The position numbers and the translations under genes are program-made. This document shows positions 32,553 to 42,275 of a stretch of 64,000 nt of DNA, in pieces. Every line of letters starts with the position of its first letter. The first letter of the stretch is position 1. Source of the DNA: Parastagonospora avenae f. sp. tritici 18332-5 (taxonomy: Eukaryota; Ascomycota; Dothideomycetes; Pleosporales; Phaeosphaeriaceae); NCBI GenBank assembly GCA_022559985.1, contig JAFJTR010000050.1, positions 124,001 to 188,000 on the forward strand. Reading direction: 5' to 3'. The notes under the pieces are model-generated. The model searched no databases. It had not been told where the DNA came from and saw only the letters and a program-made list of their open reading frames with translations.

Positions 32553-33005
32553 CTATGCCTTATCGATCTTGTTGCCCAACTCTCGCGGCATTTCGCCTTT
32601 CTCTGCCATTTCATTCAAGACCTTCTCAGCCGTTTTCATAGCGTCGACGCCAGCGGGAACACCGCAGTAGGTGGTCGCGTGAATGATGGCTTCGCGTATC
32701 TCCAACTCCGAGAGTCCATTGTTTCTGGCCCCTCGGACGTGAACCGCGAGTTCAGGAGCGCGATTGAGGGCCATCAGCATTCCGATGTTGATGAGGCTTC
32801 GCTGCTGTTTCGTGAGACCTGGTCGCGTCCAAGCATATCCCCAGCAAAACTCCGTGACCAATTCTTGTCCCGCCCGCGAGAACTCCGTCGATCCATTCTC
32901 CAATGCGCGGTTGACGTATTCATCGCCAACTACACTTCTTCGCATCTTCAATCCTTCTTCGAACAATTGCTTGTGAAGCTCATCGTATTTGGGATCGGAA
33001 GACAT
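32553..33005 (-). CDS. Carboxymuconolactone decarboxylase family protein 1 (PcaC-like), 150 aa
   Basis: A single-exon gene of the size of bacterial PcaC. Conserved elements: YDELHKQLFEEGLKMRRSVVG, the start region EFCWGYAWTRPGL, and the C-terminal signature ELAVHVRGARNNGLSELEIREAI with ATTYCGVPAGVDA. It lacks the CxxC of AhpD-type peroxidases, so it fits decarboxylase-type CMD proteins that act on lactone carboxylates such as gamma-carboxymuconolactone. The actual substrate is unknown. It is followed on the same strand by the regulator and preceded by dehydrogenase 1. Its promoter has two copies of CTTCYCCAAC. Probably cytosolic and oligomeric by family. Confidence 0.92.
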   Translation of the reverse strand: MSSDPKYDELHKQLFEEGLKMRRSVVGDEYVNRALENGSTEFSRAGQELVTEFCWGYAWTRPGLTKQQRSLINIGMLMALNRAPELAVHVRGARNNGLSELEIREAIIHATTYCGVPAGVDAMKTAEKVLNEMAEKGEMPRELGNKIDKA

Positions 33006-33318
33006 GTTGGGCGTGCTTCGCTAGTGGTAGTTTGGCAGGAGAGCTGAGTTTACGAGCTACAATGCTAGACAAGGTCGAATAAAGTTGTGGGAAGTAGATT
33101 TTGAGTTACTGTGTCTCGGATTGAGACACAAATTGTTGAGGTTCCGTCCAGAAGAAAGCCCCTCAAAGCGCAGCCGGCGGGCCCCAACTTCCCCAACTTC
33201 TCCAACGCATGCACATTTGCGTCATCACATGCTACCGAACTAGGTCCCTCCAGACTCTTACTGCATGCTAGGTTAAACGAAAGCATGTCAAAATGTGCTT
33301 GAGTATGGTGATTAATGC
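33006..33318. promoter_or_regulatory. Promoter of carboxymuconolactone decarboxylase 1 with tandem motif
   Basis: 313 bp. The motif CTTCYCCAAC occurs at 33188-33197 and 33197-33206, overlapping by one base. The block 33181-33199 reads, in reverse complement, AAGTTGGGGAAGTTGGGGC. It matches 17 of 19 bases of 35941-35959 in front of the second decarboxylase gene. This looks like a shared regulator binding site. Confidence 0.55.
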
Positions 33319-34337
33319 CTAGGAGCTTTGCATCTTGCTCTGCCAGTCTTCCTCTCCTCCAAGATAACGATACACGACGCGCGAATCCAAGTCTCGACAG
33401 CGAGGATCATTGGCAGCATTATCATAAGTCTCCAAGCCAACATCTCCAAGCACATTGCGAGAGCCCACACGTTTCGCCATATCCACCGCCAAACCGAAGT
33501 CTTTTCGCATCAACTGCACCTTGAAGCCCTGCTTCCACCCACCCGATGACGGAGCATCTGTATACACATGAGGCACTGGACAGAACTTGTCGCATATCGT
33601 GTTTTGTGCAGTGCCTGCTGCATACACTTTGGCGAGTGTTCTAGGATCTAAGCCCGAACGCATTCCCATGTCGAAAGCCTCTGAGCAAGCTATGGCAATA
33701 ATTCCCGATAAGTAATTGTTCGATAGCTTCGCTGCGAGGCCGAGCGACGGGCCCCCACAAGGGATAATTTGCTTGCCCATCAAGCTCATCAAGTATGTCA
33801 GGCGCTCGAGGTTCGGATCCGACTCCGCGCAGCCCAAGAAGAACGCGATTGTGCCCTTCACTGCGCCCACCACGCCTCCAGAGACTGGTGAATCATAGAA
33901 CGACGCCGATGGGAAGTGTTTGGCGATGTGGTCTTTGACTGCGAGACTTGTCGCAGTATCGATGGTGGAGCAGTCGATGATGAGCTTGTTCGAAATGTCT
34001 GTGCTACAAACGCCATTCTCAGCGTCGAGGTAGACAGAGCGGACGTGCGAACCTTCTGGCACCATCGTTACGATGGTATCCTATCTTTCATCAGCAACGC
34101 GGCGCATCTTGGTTAGAGTCGACTTACTACTTGTTGCGCGACGTCATTTGCATTCGCTCCTTTGACAATTCTTTCTGGGAACTCCGCGCACAGCTCATCC
34201 ACTACTTTCTCGACCACGTCGTAAACCCATATGCGTGAGTCTGCTGGTAGTTTTTTCGCCAGGTGTGAGACCATTGGCTTTCCCATGGCACCAAGGCCTA
34301 TGAAGCCCAGCTTCTTGAAGCCATGTGAAGATGCCAT
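33319..34337 (-). CDS. 3-hydroxyisobutyrate dehydrogenase family enzyme 1, 323 aa
   Basis: Exons complement(33319..34080, 34128..34337), joined across a 47-nt GTAAGT..TAG intron in phase 0. The dinucleotide site is KLGFIGLGAMGKPMVSHLA. The substrate-binding signature is DSPVSGGVVGA, and the catalytic Lys lies in GLAAKLSNNYLSG. This is the beta-hydroxyacid dehydrogenase family (3-hydroxyisobutyrate, tartronate semialdehyde, L-threonate and related acids), which oxidises 3-hydroxy acids with NAD(P). There is no obvious mitochondrial presequence, unlike valine-pathway HIBADH, so a cytosolic cluster-specific role is plausible. It is paralogous to the gene at 37007. It starts divergently from lactonase 2. 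Confidence 0.92.
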
Positions 34338-34707
34338 CGCGTTGTCTAGCAGAATTTGAGGTCGATGCGATTGCAGTAATTGCTTTCGCGACTCTTTGAG
34401 ATGCGAACCCTAGCAAGTCTCGACCTCGCGCCACAGCTTGCGGTCCGCGGACTGTCAAGTGGGGTAATGACTTCTCCAACTCCAGGCCAGCACTAACCCA
34501 ACTTGCAGTTGATGGAGTGCCGCCGGATGGACCTCGGCCGTTGTGCATAACTCCATGAAGGTGCCATGTTGCAGGGGTCAAAACACTCATTGCGATTGCA
34601 GTACTGCCGTTAAGGACCTAGATGGAGTGCTGATCGTAATTGCGGTCATACTGGGCCACCCTCATAACACAGTTCTCCTCACAACAGCCTAGTGTGCCAC
34701 GAGAGGA
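34338..34707. promoter_or_regulatory. Divergent promoter of dehydrogenase 1 and lactonase 2
   Basis: 370 bp. It contains CTTCTCCAAC at 34471-34480, an exact match to the cluster motif, and AAGTGGGGTAA at 34457-34467, which fits the CreA consensus (GTGGGG). Both divergent genes could be controlled from it. Confidence 0.5.
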
Positions 34708-35754
34708 ATGTCTTCAAACAGCAGCTTCCCATCAGAAGCGACGTTAGATTTCCAGAAAGACAATCAAGATGCAACGGTTTCTGTACACGCTCTTGACTGT
34801 GGCCACTTCACCCTACCCGAGTACCAATTCGTCCATCCCATCTCACGAGATGCGCGCAAAAACGTCCCGTCTTTGGCATTCCTCATTCAGCACCGAGACT
34901 CTTGCACAGGGCAGATCACGCGCATCGTTTTCGACTTAGGCTTACGAAGGGACATTAAGAGATATGCCGCGCCAATACAAAAGCACATAGAGACACGGCA
35001 GCCCCTGACTACAGACCCCGACGTCACAAAAAGTCTCGCACGAGGTGGACTACAATCTTTAGACATCGATTATGTGATTTACTCGCATGTATGTCAGCAT
35101 ACAATCACAACAGTGTTGGAAGCATTGCTGAATTAGATGATGCAGGTACATTGGGATCATGTTGGCGAGCCTCGTGACTTTCCCGCATCAACATTTGTGG
35201 TCGGCAACGGCGCCCTAAATATACTGAAAGGAACCTCGAATGCTCTTCGCGGTGGCCATTCATTCTTTGAAGCCGATCTTCTTCCTGAAGGCCGTACTAT
35301 AGAGCTGGCAGATCCCTCCGAGATCGTTACAGACGGCTCAAACCCAAGTCCGGAGAATGCTGTCGTGGATTTCCACCGCCCATGGAAAGCCAATGGTAGC
35401 CTTCCCCATACTCTAGACCTTTTTGGTGACGGCTCATTACTCATTGTAAATGCGCCTGGGCATTTAGCTGGCCATATCAATCTTCTCGCGCGCTGTGCAG
35501 ACGATCATAGGGTCTATATGGCTGGCGACGCATGCCATGACAGACGTTTGTTGACGGGCGAGAAATCCATCGGTGAGTGGGAGGACATACATGGACATAC
35601 TTGTTGTATACATGCAAATCGCAAAGAGGCCGAAGAAACGATCATGCGCATCAGGACGTTGGAGCAAGAAGGTGTTGAGATCATATTTGCGCACGATGTC
35701 GAGTGGGAGAACGATCCAGCAAACAAATTGCGCTTCTTTGGTGCAAGCTCATAA
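34708..35754 (+). CDS. Metallo-beta-lactamase-fold lactonase-like hydrolase 2, 329 aa
   Basis: Exons 34708..35088 and 35146..35754; the 57-nt intron falls inside the metal motif, so SH and VHWDHVGEP join to give SHVHWDH. Other ligand regions are NAPGHLAGHINLLARC, YMAGDACHDRRLL and IIFAHDVEW. It is paralogous to the gene at 26864, with the same length, motif order and N-terminal block (VSVHALDCGHFTLPEYQF versus VTISALQAGHLTLPEKLF). Lactone ring hydrolysis is inferred from the family. No signal peptide. Immediately downstream on the same strand is decarboxylase-family protein 2, suggesting coordinate expression. An upstream divergent promoter is shared with dehydrogenase 1. Confidence 0.92.
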
Positions 35755-36152
35755 CTGCCCTTGGTCATGTCGAGCAGAACTACAACACATTCGCGTCTCA
35801 ACAAGCAATCTAACCCATCGTCTGCCACATTTCTACCCCGAAGCTTGACACAGGCTTCTCGGATGTACTCAACCGTTAATGTGCATGCTCGTTAGACGAT
35901 CATGTTCCCTTGACGCACAAGATCCCGCGGTCTCCGCACGAAGTTGGGGAAAGTGGGGCTTCCCCAACTCCACTTGCCGGCCTCACGATTCTGTCAATGG
36001 ACTGAAGTGCATAGCAGCACATGCTTTCGTCCCGTTGTATAGCGCCTTTTCGAGTCTATGCCAAATTTGGCCCTCACGCTGCATTGAATTCAACAACGTC
36101 GTCCTGCATACCAGTGATCACAAGCATACTCAATCTCAAAGTACCACCCAAC
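35755..36152. promoter_or_regulatory. Promoter of decarboxylase-family gene 2 with shared element
   Basis: 398 bp. The exact motif CTTCCCCAAC is at 35959-35968 and a 9/10 inverted copy GTTGGGGAAa at 35943-35952. The 19-bp block at 35941-35959 matches the promoter of decarboxylase 1 at 17 of 19 positions in opposite orientation. Confidence 0.55.
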
Positions 36153-36980
36153 ATGTCACTTACCGCAGAACAACAAAAGCTCAAGGAAGCCTTCGACGCC
36201 ACACTTGGGCCAGCAGCATTCGACGAATCATGGTCCCGAATGCTCAAGCATGCCCCTGATATGTTCACCTCGAGTGTAGGACTGGCTGGCGTGCCGAAGA
36301 AGAAAGGCCATCTTACACCCAAGGTTCAGAGCTTGGTTTCAATTGCTGTGAGCGCAGCGTCCACTCATCTCTACATACCTTCAATCCATCGGCACACTAA
36401 AGCTGCACTGCAAAATGGCGCGACGAAGGCAGAGATAGTTGAAGTGCTGTCCTTGACTTCTACCCTGGGCATACATGCGTGCACTGTTGGTGTGCCAATA
36501 TTGTTTGAAGTACTAGAGGAACAAGGGAAGCCAATGCCAAAGGGTATGGAAGGCATGAGCAAGGATCAATGGGCCATGAAAGAAGACTTTGAGAAGAAGC
36601 GTGGGTATTGGAATACGCTGTGGGAGGAGTTCTTACGCCGGAGTCCCGAGTTCTTCGATGCATACACGGAATTTAGCTCTGTGCCTTGGTTGAACGAGGG
36701 CGGAAAAGGAGTGCTAGAGCCTAAGGTAAGCCTGGAAATTCTGAATAATGCAGCGACATTGGCTAATTATTTCCAGGTCAAGGAACTCATATACTGTGCC
36801 TTCGACACTGCAGCAACGCACATGTACCAACCAGGTCTCAAGCTTCACATGCGCAATGTCCTCAACTATGGTGGTACAGCAGAAGAGATTATGGAAGTCA
36901 TGGAGCTTGCGACATTACTCAGCATAAGCACCATGGACGCCGGGCTTGAAGTGCTTGAGAAGGAACTGGTACAGCAATGA
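36153..36980 (+). CDS. Two-domain carboxymuconolactone decarboxylase family protein 2, 258 aa
   Basis: Exons 36153..36725 and 36777..36980. The 51-nt intron (GTAAGC..CCAG) is a multiple of three without a stop. Removal is preferred because it restores a continuous CMD signature (LEPKVKELIYCAFDTAATHMY). Two CMD-like repeats are visible: LTPKVQSLVSIAVSAASTHLY..IHRHTKAALQNGATKAEIVEVL, and the second with LHMRNVLNYGGTAEEIMEVM. This duplicated form is about twice the length of PcaC. The start at MSLTAEQQKLKEAF is preferred. An ATG at 36021 would add a basic 44-residue leader that could target mitochondria. No CxxC, so not AhpD-like. Its 3' end is 26 bp from that of dehydrogenase 2. Confidence 0.88.
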   Translation: MSLTAEQQKLKEAFDATLGPAAFDESWSRMLKHAPDMFTSSVGLAGVPKKKGHLTPKVQSLVSIAVSAASTHLYIPSIHRHTKAALQNGATKAEIVEVLSLTSTLGIHACTVGVPILFEVLEEQGKPMPKGMEGMSKDQWAMKEDFEKKRGYWNTLWEEFLRRSPEFFDAYTEFSSVPWLNEGGKGVLEPKVSLEILNNAATLANYFQVKELIYCAFDTAATHMYQPGLKLHMRNVLNYGGTAEEIMEVMELATLLSISTMDAGLEVLEKELVQQ

Positions 36981-37006
36981 AATTACTCTTTCCTCGTTCC
37001 GCTAAA

Positions 37007-38032
37007 CTACTTCCTCTCACTCTCATTCAACCACCTGTACACCACCCTAGCATCCTTTCCTTTATACCGCTCATCACTCATCGCTTCGTCAAACGCCCCA
37101 AGCGTCGGCTTATCCAATATTGTCCTCGCACCCACCATCTCCGCAAGCTCGCTTCCCATACCCAACACCTTCCGACATAGCTCAATTCTGAAGCCTCCCT
37201 CGTAGTCTCTTGAGCTCGGCACATTCGCCTGGACACCCGGCACTGGATTTGACTTTGACGTCACCCAACACTGACCACCTGAAACATTAATCACATCCGT
37301 TAGCAACGCGACGTCCAGCCCCATCTTCGTCCCGATATTCAATGCCTCCGACGCAGCGAGCGATGTAATTGCGCTGAGGTAGTTATTGATAACCTTGAAC
37401 GCCGTCCCAGCGCCAATATCACCGCACAGGAATATTGCATCTGCCTTGCCCATATGCGACAGATATCCCTTGACCCGTGGAAATACGGCCTTGTCATTCG
37501 TACCCGCCATGAACGCCAACGTTCCATCCTGCGCGCCCATCGGCCCGCCAGACACTGGAGCATCAACGAAAGTCAAATTCTCCACCGCTGATGAAGAAGA
37601 CGTAGCTTTTGCGACTTCAAGGATTGTAGAGGTTTCAATGGTACCGCACTCCATGATCAATTTGTCGCTTTTCGTCGCGCTGTTTGCTTCGGCACCCGCA
37701 AGTATGCCTGTTGATGGGTCGAGGTAGACTTTCTTGACGGCGTTGGAGTCGGGGAGCATTGTGATTACGGTGTCGGCGAGTTGGATGGCTTGGTAACCGC
37801 CATCGACTGTTGCAACTGGGCCGTGGTCTTTTGCGTCTTGTTGGAAACGGGCGAGGGCATCTGACGAGACATCGCAGACGAGGAGCGTGTGGGAGGAGTC
37901 GAGGCCTTTGCGAAGGTTTAGGGCCATTGGATAGCCCATCACACCTAGACCTGGGAATTGTTAGCTAGATTCGAGCGAGTTGGTGCAAGAGTAGGTACCG
38001 ATGAAGGCTACAGTCTTCTCTGGTGGAGACAT
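37007..38032 (-). CDS. 3-hydroxyisobutyrate dehydrogenase family enzyme 2, 325 aa
   Basis: Exons complement(37007..37950, 37999..38032). The tiny first exon encodes MSPPEKTVAFI, and a 48-nt intron splits the dinucleotide loop, which rejoins as FIGLGVMGYPMALNLR. Substrate motif: DAPVSGGPMGAQDG; catalytic Lys in GTAFKVINNYLSA. Like dehydrogenase 1 it belongs to the beta-hydroxyacid dehydrogenase family, but the two differ widely in sequence, so they probably act on different substrates or steps rather than being recent copies. It lies convergent to decarboxylase 2 and divergent from the transporter. Confidence 0.92.
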
Positions 38033-38603
38033 CTTGTACTCGTGCCGCAGTATACTTCTGTCTGATCTCGTAAAACAGCGCTTCAGTGACCACTGTGTCT
38101 TGATGAGTTCGAAGGTTTGTAGTAGTAGTGATTCAAAACCAGAATATTGTTTTCAAACTTCTTACTCGCTCACTACACTGAACGGCGATACTGTGATGCC
38201 GCCCTCTAAGCTTCCACTTAACACGGTGGTCAAAGCCGCATGCTTACCCCAGTCCAACCCCGCGTTGGGGTAAGTTACGGGAGTGCCATGTTCTCCACCT
38301 CCGCACAACATGCGATGATCCCCGCCCTTATCCCCGGATAAACTCACGCCTTAAGCCACTGACGTTCTTGCGCAGCCCCAGTCATGAGTCCGTTTGCTGT
38401 GAAGCGATCGACTCGCATGCGAGACTCGGCACCAGCATGTTGGAAGCCTGACTTGTCCATGAGCCATTGCGGATGTACATGCCGAAGTATTGGCCTTCGA
38501 CATTGAGCAGTTTGGCCACAGGAAGGCAATATAGCATGATCCTAATGAACTGATCATCATCATTTGTGTAAAAATCGACTATCCATTCTACATCCCTACT
38601 GAC
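38033..38603. promoter_or_regulatory. Divergent promoter of dehydrogenase 2 and the MFS transporter
   Basis: 571 bp. An inverted repeat TTACCCCA (38244-38251) / TGGGGTAA (38266-38273) brackets CCAACCCC. GTTGGGG at 38264-38270 is a partial match to the cluster motif. A two-way control site is inferred. Confidence 0.4.
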
Positions 38604-40264
38604 ATGTCCGACGCAACAAACTCCAAAACCGCAGTCCCACAATCCGACATCGATGAAAAAGCTGAACACATCCAGCGCGAAGTCCTCGCACAAGACGAAC
38701 CGCCAAACACGATAGAAGCGAAGCAAAAAGAAGATGCATTACGCCGCAAACTCGACCGCTATGTCGCGCCGGTCATGATGATGTTGATGCTCATCAGCTA
38801 TCTCGATCGTGGAAACATTGGCTTCGCCGCCACGCAGGGCATGACGACGGATATCAAGCTCAAGGGAAGTCAGTTGAATGTGCGTCATCATCTCTGTAAA
38901 ATGACTTCCATTCAACGTGGATTGTGCGTGCTGATAGACTCAGACTGCAGTATCAGCATTCTACATCTTCTACATCCTCGCGGAATTCCCCACCTCGCTA
39001 CTCGTCAAGCGTCTGCAATTCAATCGCGTGATACCGACTATTACATTCTGCTGGGGTCTGGTTTGTTTATGCACTGGTTTTGTGCAGAATTTCGCTGGGC
39101 TGGTGACGACGCGGATCTTTCTGGGCTTCTTCGAAGGTTGCTTGTTTCCATCCATGACGCTGTTTCTCTGCAACTGGTACACGAGAGAAGAGCTGGGAAT
39201 TCGGGTGGCTTACCTGTTCATCGCGAGCGCGCTGAGTGGTGCGTTTGGTGGGTTGATTGCGTTTGGCATTTTGTATATGGATGGGGTCGCTGGGTGGGCG
39301 GGTTGGAGGTGGTGAGTTCGGAACATCGAGCTGTGGTGGTCGAAAGCTGATCGCACAGCTAGGCTGTATGTTCTCGAAGGCATCATCACCATCGCATGGG
39401 CACTCTGCTGCGTGTGGCTTGTGCCAAAGAACTTCGAGACAGCATACTTCCTCAACGAGGAGGAGAAGCAAATCATGCGCCAGCGCGCTGCTCAGACACA
39501 AGCTTATTCTGACTCGGAAGGGTCAGGGCATTATGGCAGATCCGACATCAAAGAAGCAGCGAAAGACATCAAGAGTTGGATCCACGGATGTATTCAGATC
39601 GCTGTCGTTACCATTTTGTACGGATTCGGCACATTTCTGCCCATCATTATCAGGGATGGCTTCCACTACTCAGTCAGAGAAGTACTACTATTCACGTCTC
39701 ACACCATTCACAATATACTGACTTGGACAGGCGCAATACCTGGTGATCCCCGTAAATATCTGGGGCGCCATCGTCTACGCGATTGGCGCATATCTCAGCG
39801 ACCGCTACCAAACTCGCTTCGTCCCACTCATTCTGATGGCACCAATCGGTATAGCAGGTTACGCCATCCTCTTCGCCCCCGTCAGTCCCGGAGTCCAGTA
39901 TTTCGCCACCTACCTCATCTCGACCGCATGTTTCCTCTGCACCGGCGGAAACATAACCTGGCTCTCTGCCAACTGCGCGCCTGATGGAAAGCGCGCTGCT
40001 TCCCTTGGTATACTGCTCACACTGACGAATATTGGTGGGGTTGTGTCTGGTCAAATTTATCAAAGCAATGCAGCGCCGAAGTATATCCTAGGGCATGCGT
40101 GGAGTCTCGGGTGTTTGGGGTTTGCGTGGTGTGGGTGGTGGGTTGTTTATGCGATGTACAGGAGAAGAGAGGCGAGGAAAGACAGGAAGATTGCAGCTGA
40201 ATATGTGCGGCCGGAAGGAACGATGTACACGGATCGAGAGCCTGATTTCCGATATCAGATATGA
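38604..40264 (+). CDS. MFS transporter of the Dal5/Tna1 anion:cation symporter family, 498 aa
   Basis: Four exons: 38604..38879, 38944..39311, 39363..39681 and 39731..40264, with introns of 64, 51 and 49 nt. An acidic cytoplasmic N-terminus leads into helix 1 (VAPVMMMLMLISYLDRGNIGFA). Family signatures are LDRGNIG, FYIFYILAEFPTSLLVKR, TTRIFLGFFEGCLFPSM, and AGWRWLYVLEGIITI at the third join. A central loop precedes helix 7. Ten to twelve helices are visible. Dal5-type carriers import organic anions (allantoate, nicotinate, pantothenate, other carboxylates) with protons at the plasma membrane. As the edge gene of the cluster it most likely brings in the pathway substrate. Confidence 0.93.
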
Positions 40265-40396
40265 TTGTCGGTCTTTGCAACTACTTATGTCGTTTGGCTA
40301 TCAGTGTAATGAGTGATGTCGGTGCTAGGCAAGATTTCCAGCATCTTCCATCTTCTCAGGCAAACGAACGTTGCTGAAGAAGTCTTTCGCCTTCTC

Positions 40397-41496
40397 CTAG
40401 GTCTTCTTGGTGCCATTCAACAATGTATAGGCATCCTCAGGATCCATCCACATCTCACTTGATAGCTCATGAGACGAACCCTCCATCTCAACATCCTCAT
40501 CTGCCTCCTGGAGTAGGGCTTGGACGAGTGGCTGTGCAAAAATGTCTGGAGAGAGACCAGATGGCGCCTCTGAAAGGCCCATTGAGCCGATTGATGACTA
40601 CGCGTGGATGGTGTTAGCGAACTATTATATGACGACGAGGAAGGAGATGAGAGATCGAAAAGGTCCTCAGCACAGTTTGAGGTCCAGAAAGAGGACCTGA
40701 AACTGTGTAGAGTACTCTAGGAAAGTGTATCACATACCATGAATGATCCCGACGCCAACGCGTCCTCAGCCTGACTCTGCTTCTCTAGATCATCAATCTT
40801 CTTGCCCGTGGTCTCGACCGAGATGATGTGGTTGATGGCCCAGGCCGGGCCAAACGTCTGGACGAACCTCGCAGGCTGGTACTTCTGTGCCTCCCAGAAC
40901 GGGATTTTGTCGGAAAGCATGTGCTTCGGCACATACTGTTCCAGCTTCTTGACGACCTTTTCCATGCGCACGAGCTGGTCACAGCTGAAGTACATGAGAT
41001 CGAAAGGTTCGTGAATCCACAGGTGTAGGAATTCGGCTTGCTTATCGAACTCATCTTGACGGGTGACGGACCAAAGCCAAGCATCAATGAGTGCGGTGCT
41101 GAAATTTTCAGCCTCCTTGGAGATGTAGCAAAGTGGCTAGGTGGACGCGCCGATAATACAGGCCATGAGGATATTGTAGCGGAACTCCTTATGCTTTCAC
41201 GAGAAAGAATGCTTCTCGTCCATCTGCCAGTACCAGATGGCGAGCGCAATGTTCATCTTGTCTTCGAGCTTGCAGGCGCCGAAGTTGAGCGCGACGAAAT
41301 GGTGGTAGTTCGCGAAGACGAACTCAAGCTGCAGGTGTGGCGGGATGCTAGGCATGTGCGCCGCCGCTCCGTTGCCCGCATAGATTTTTGAGATGGTGGG
41401 CTTGCCGTTGTTGGTGAATACGCGGTCGGGGATGTGCGCGAGCTTGTACTCGAGCATCGCCACCGCCTTTCCGTGCATGTCAATGAGTGAGGACAT
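40397..41496 (-). pseudogene. Decayed gene of unknown family with two in-frame stops
   Basis: One reading frame runs from MSSLIDMHGKAVAMLEYKL (ATG at 41496) through two stops, TGA at 41197-41199 and TAG at 41137-41139. It then continues as protein-like sequence (PLCYISKEAENFSTALID, EPFDLMYFSCDQLVRMEKV) to a likely 140-nt intron (40598-40737) and a final exon ending at 40397. Total would be 319 residues. No short intron can remove the stops. Both are C-to-T changes from sense codons (CGA to TGA, CAG to TAG). I do not recognise the family. Alternatives are sequencing error or readthrough. Confidence 0.65.
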
Positions 41497-42275
41497 CTTG
41501 AGCGCGGGGGCGAGTTGGCGGTGGAATAGAAAAGATCAGGAGGAGGCACAAAAATCTCGAATTACTCACCAGAAGCACGTGACTCGACTTGTCCGTTTGA
41601 AATGACGTTATCAGTGCGCACCCCCGCCCGGCAGCAATATCTCTTTCACTTACAAGGAACACTAATGAAGAGATTGATCCCGTGCCATATGTAAGCAACC
41701 GAAATTGACTTGGGTGGTGCTGCTAACCAGCCCAGTAGCGATACCGTGCATCCTACCTAGGCGGGTGCATGTTGACTTCCAAGGTTAGACCGATCTGCGA
41801 TGACTGCGGTAGGTAGCTACAAAGGTGGTAAGAGCACACAATAGATATTTTTATTCCAGGTGTCTTCCGACGTGATCTTGTGAAACGTAATGAGAATCTT
41901 GCAAGCTACATGCTAATGATCGAGACAGTCAGACTTGACTATCCAAAGTATCCACTTCCTCCCCCCTTGCAGCCCATCGAATGTGTTGTAGCGCCGCATT
42001 CACGCCAATCCCTTCTCCCATGCCCTAGCCATACCCTCCACTTCAATCATCAATGGGTCTTCCGACCACGTCGTCCGTCCTCCATCCCGCGGATCCTCCC
42101 ACGCATGATTGACCCAGTCCTATCTACGGCGATGACTACGATCGCGTTTCCACCCATTCTGCGCAGGGTCTTGAACCCAACAAGTAACGCCTCTAGACTC
42201 CGCGTACTCTCAATCGATGCGTGCAAAGGTTTCGTCTAGACGATCCGAGCTGCTAAAGGCCTCAAGACATCTAAT
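41497..42275. other. Intergenic region with possible coding debris
   Basis: About 0.8 kb. On the reverse strand, between about 42019 and 42112, protein-like sequence DWVNHAWEDPRDGG then TTWSEDPLMIEVEG follows an acceptor-like GATAG. Upstream bases (42120-42240) read SLEALLVGFKTLRRMGGNA in another frame. This could be the last exons of a small or decayed gene, but no start is found. The rest shows nothing. Confidence 0.4.

Noticed and set aside
42001..42240. Reverse-strand protein-like fragment DWVNHAWEDPRDGG
   Set aside because: Probably debris of a small or decayed gene; no start and frame changes upstream, so recorded only in the intergenic note.
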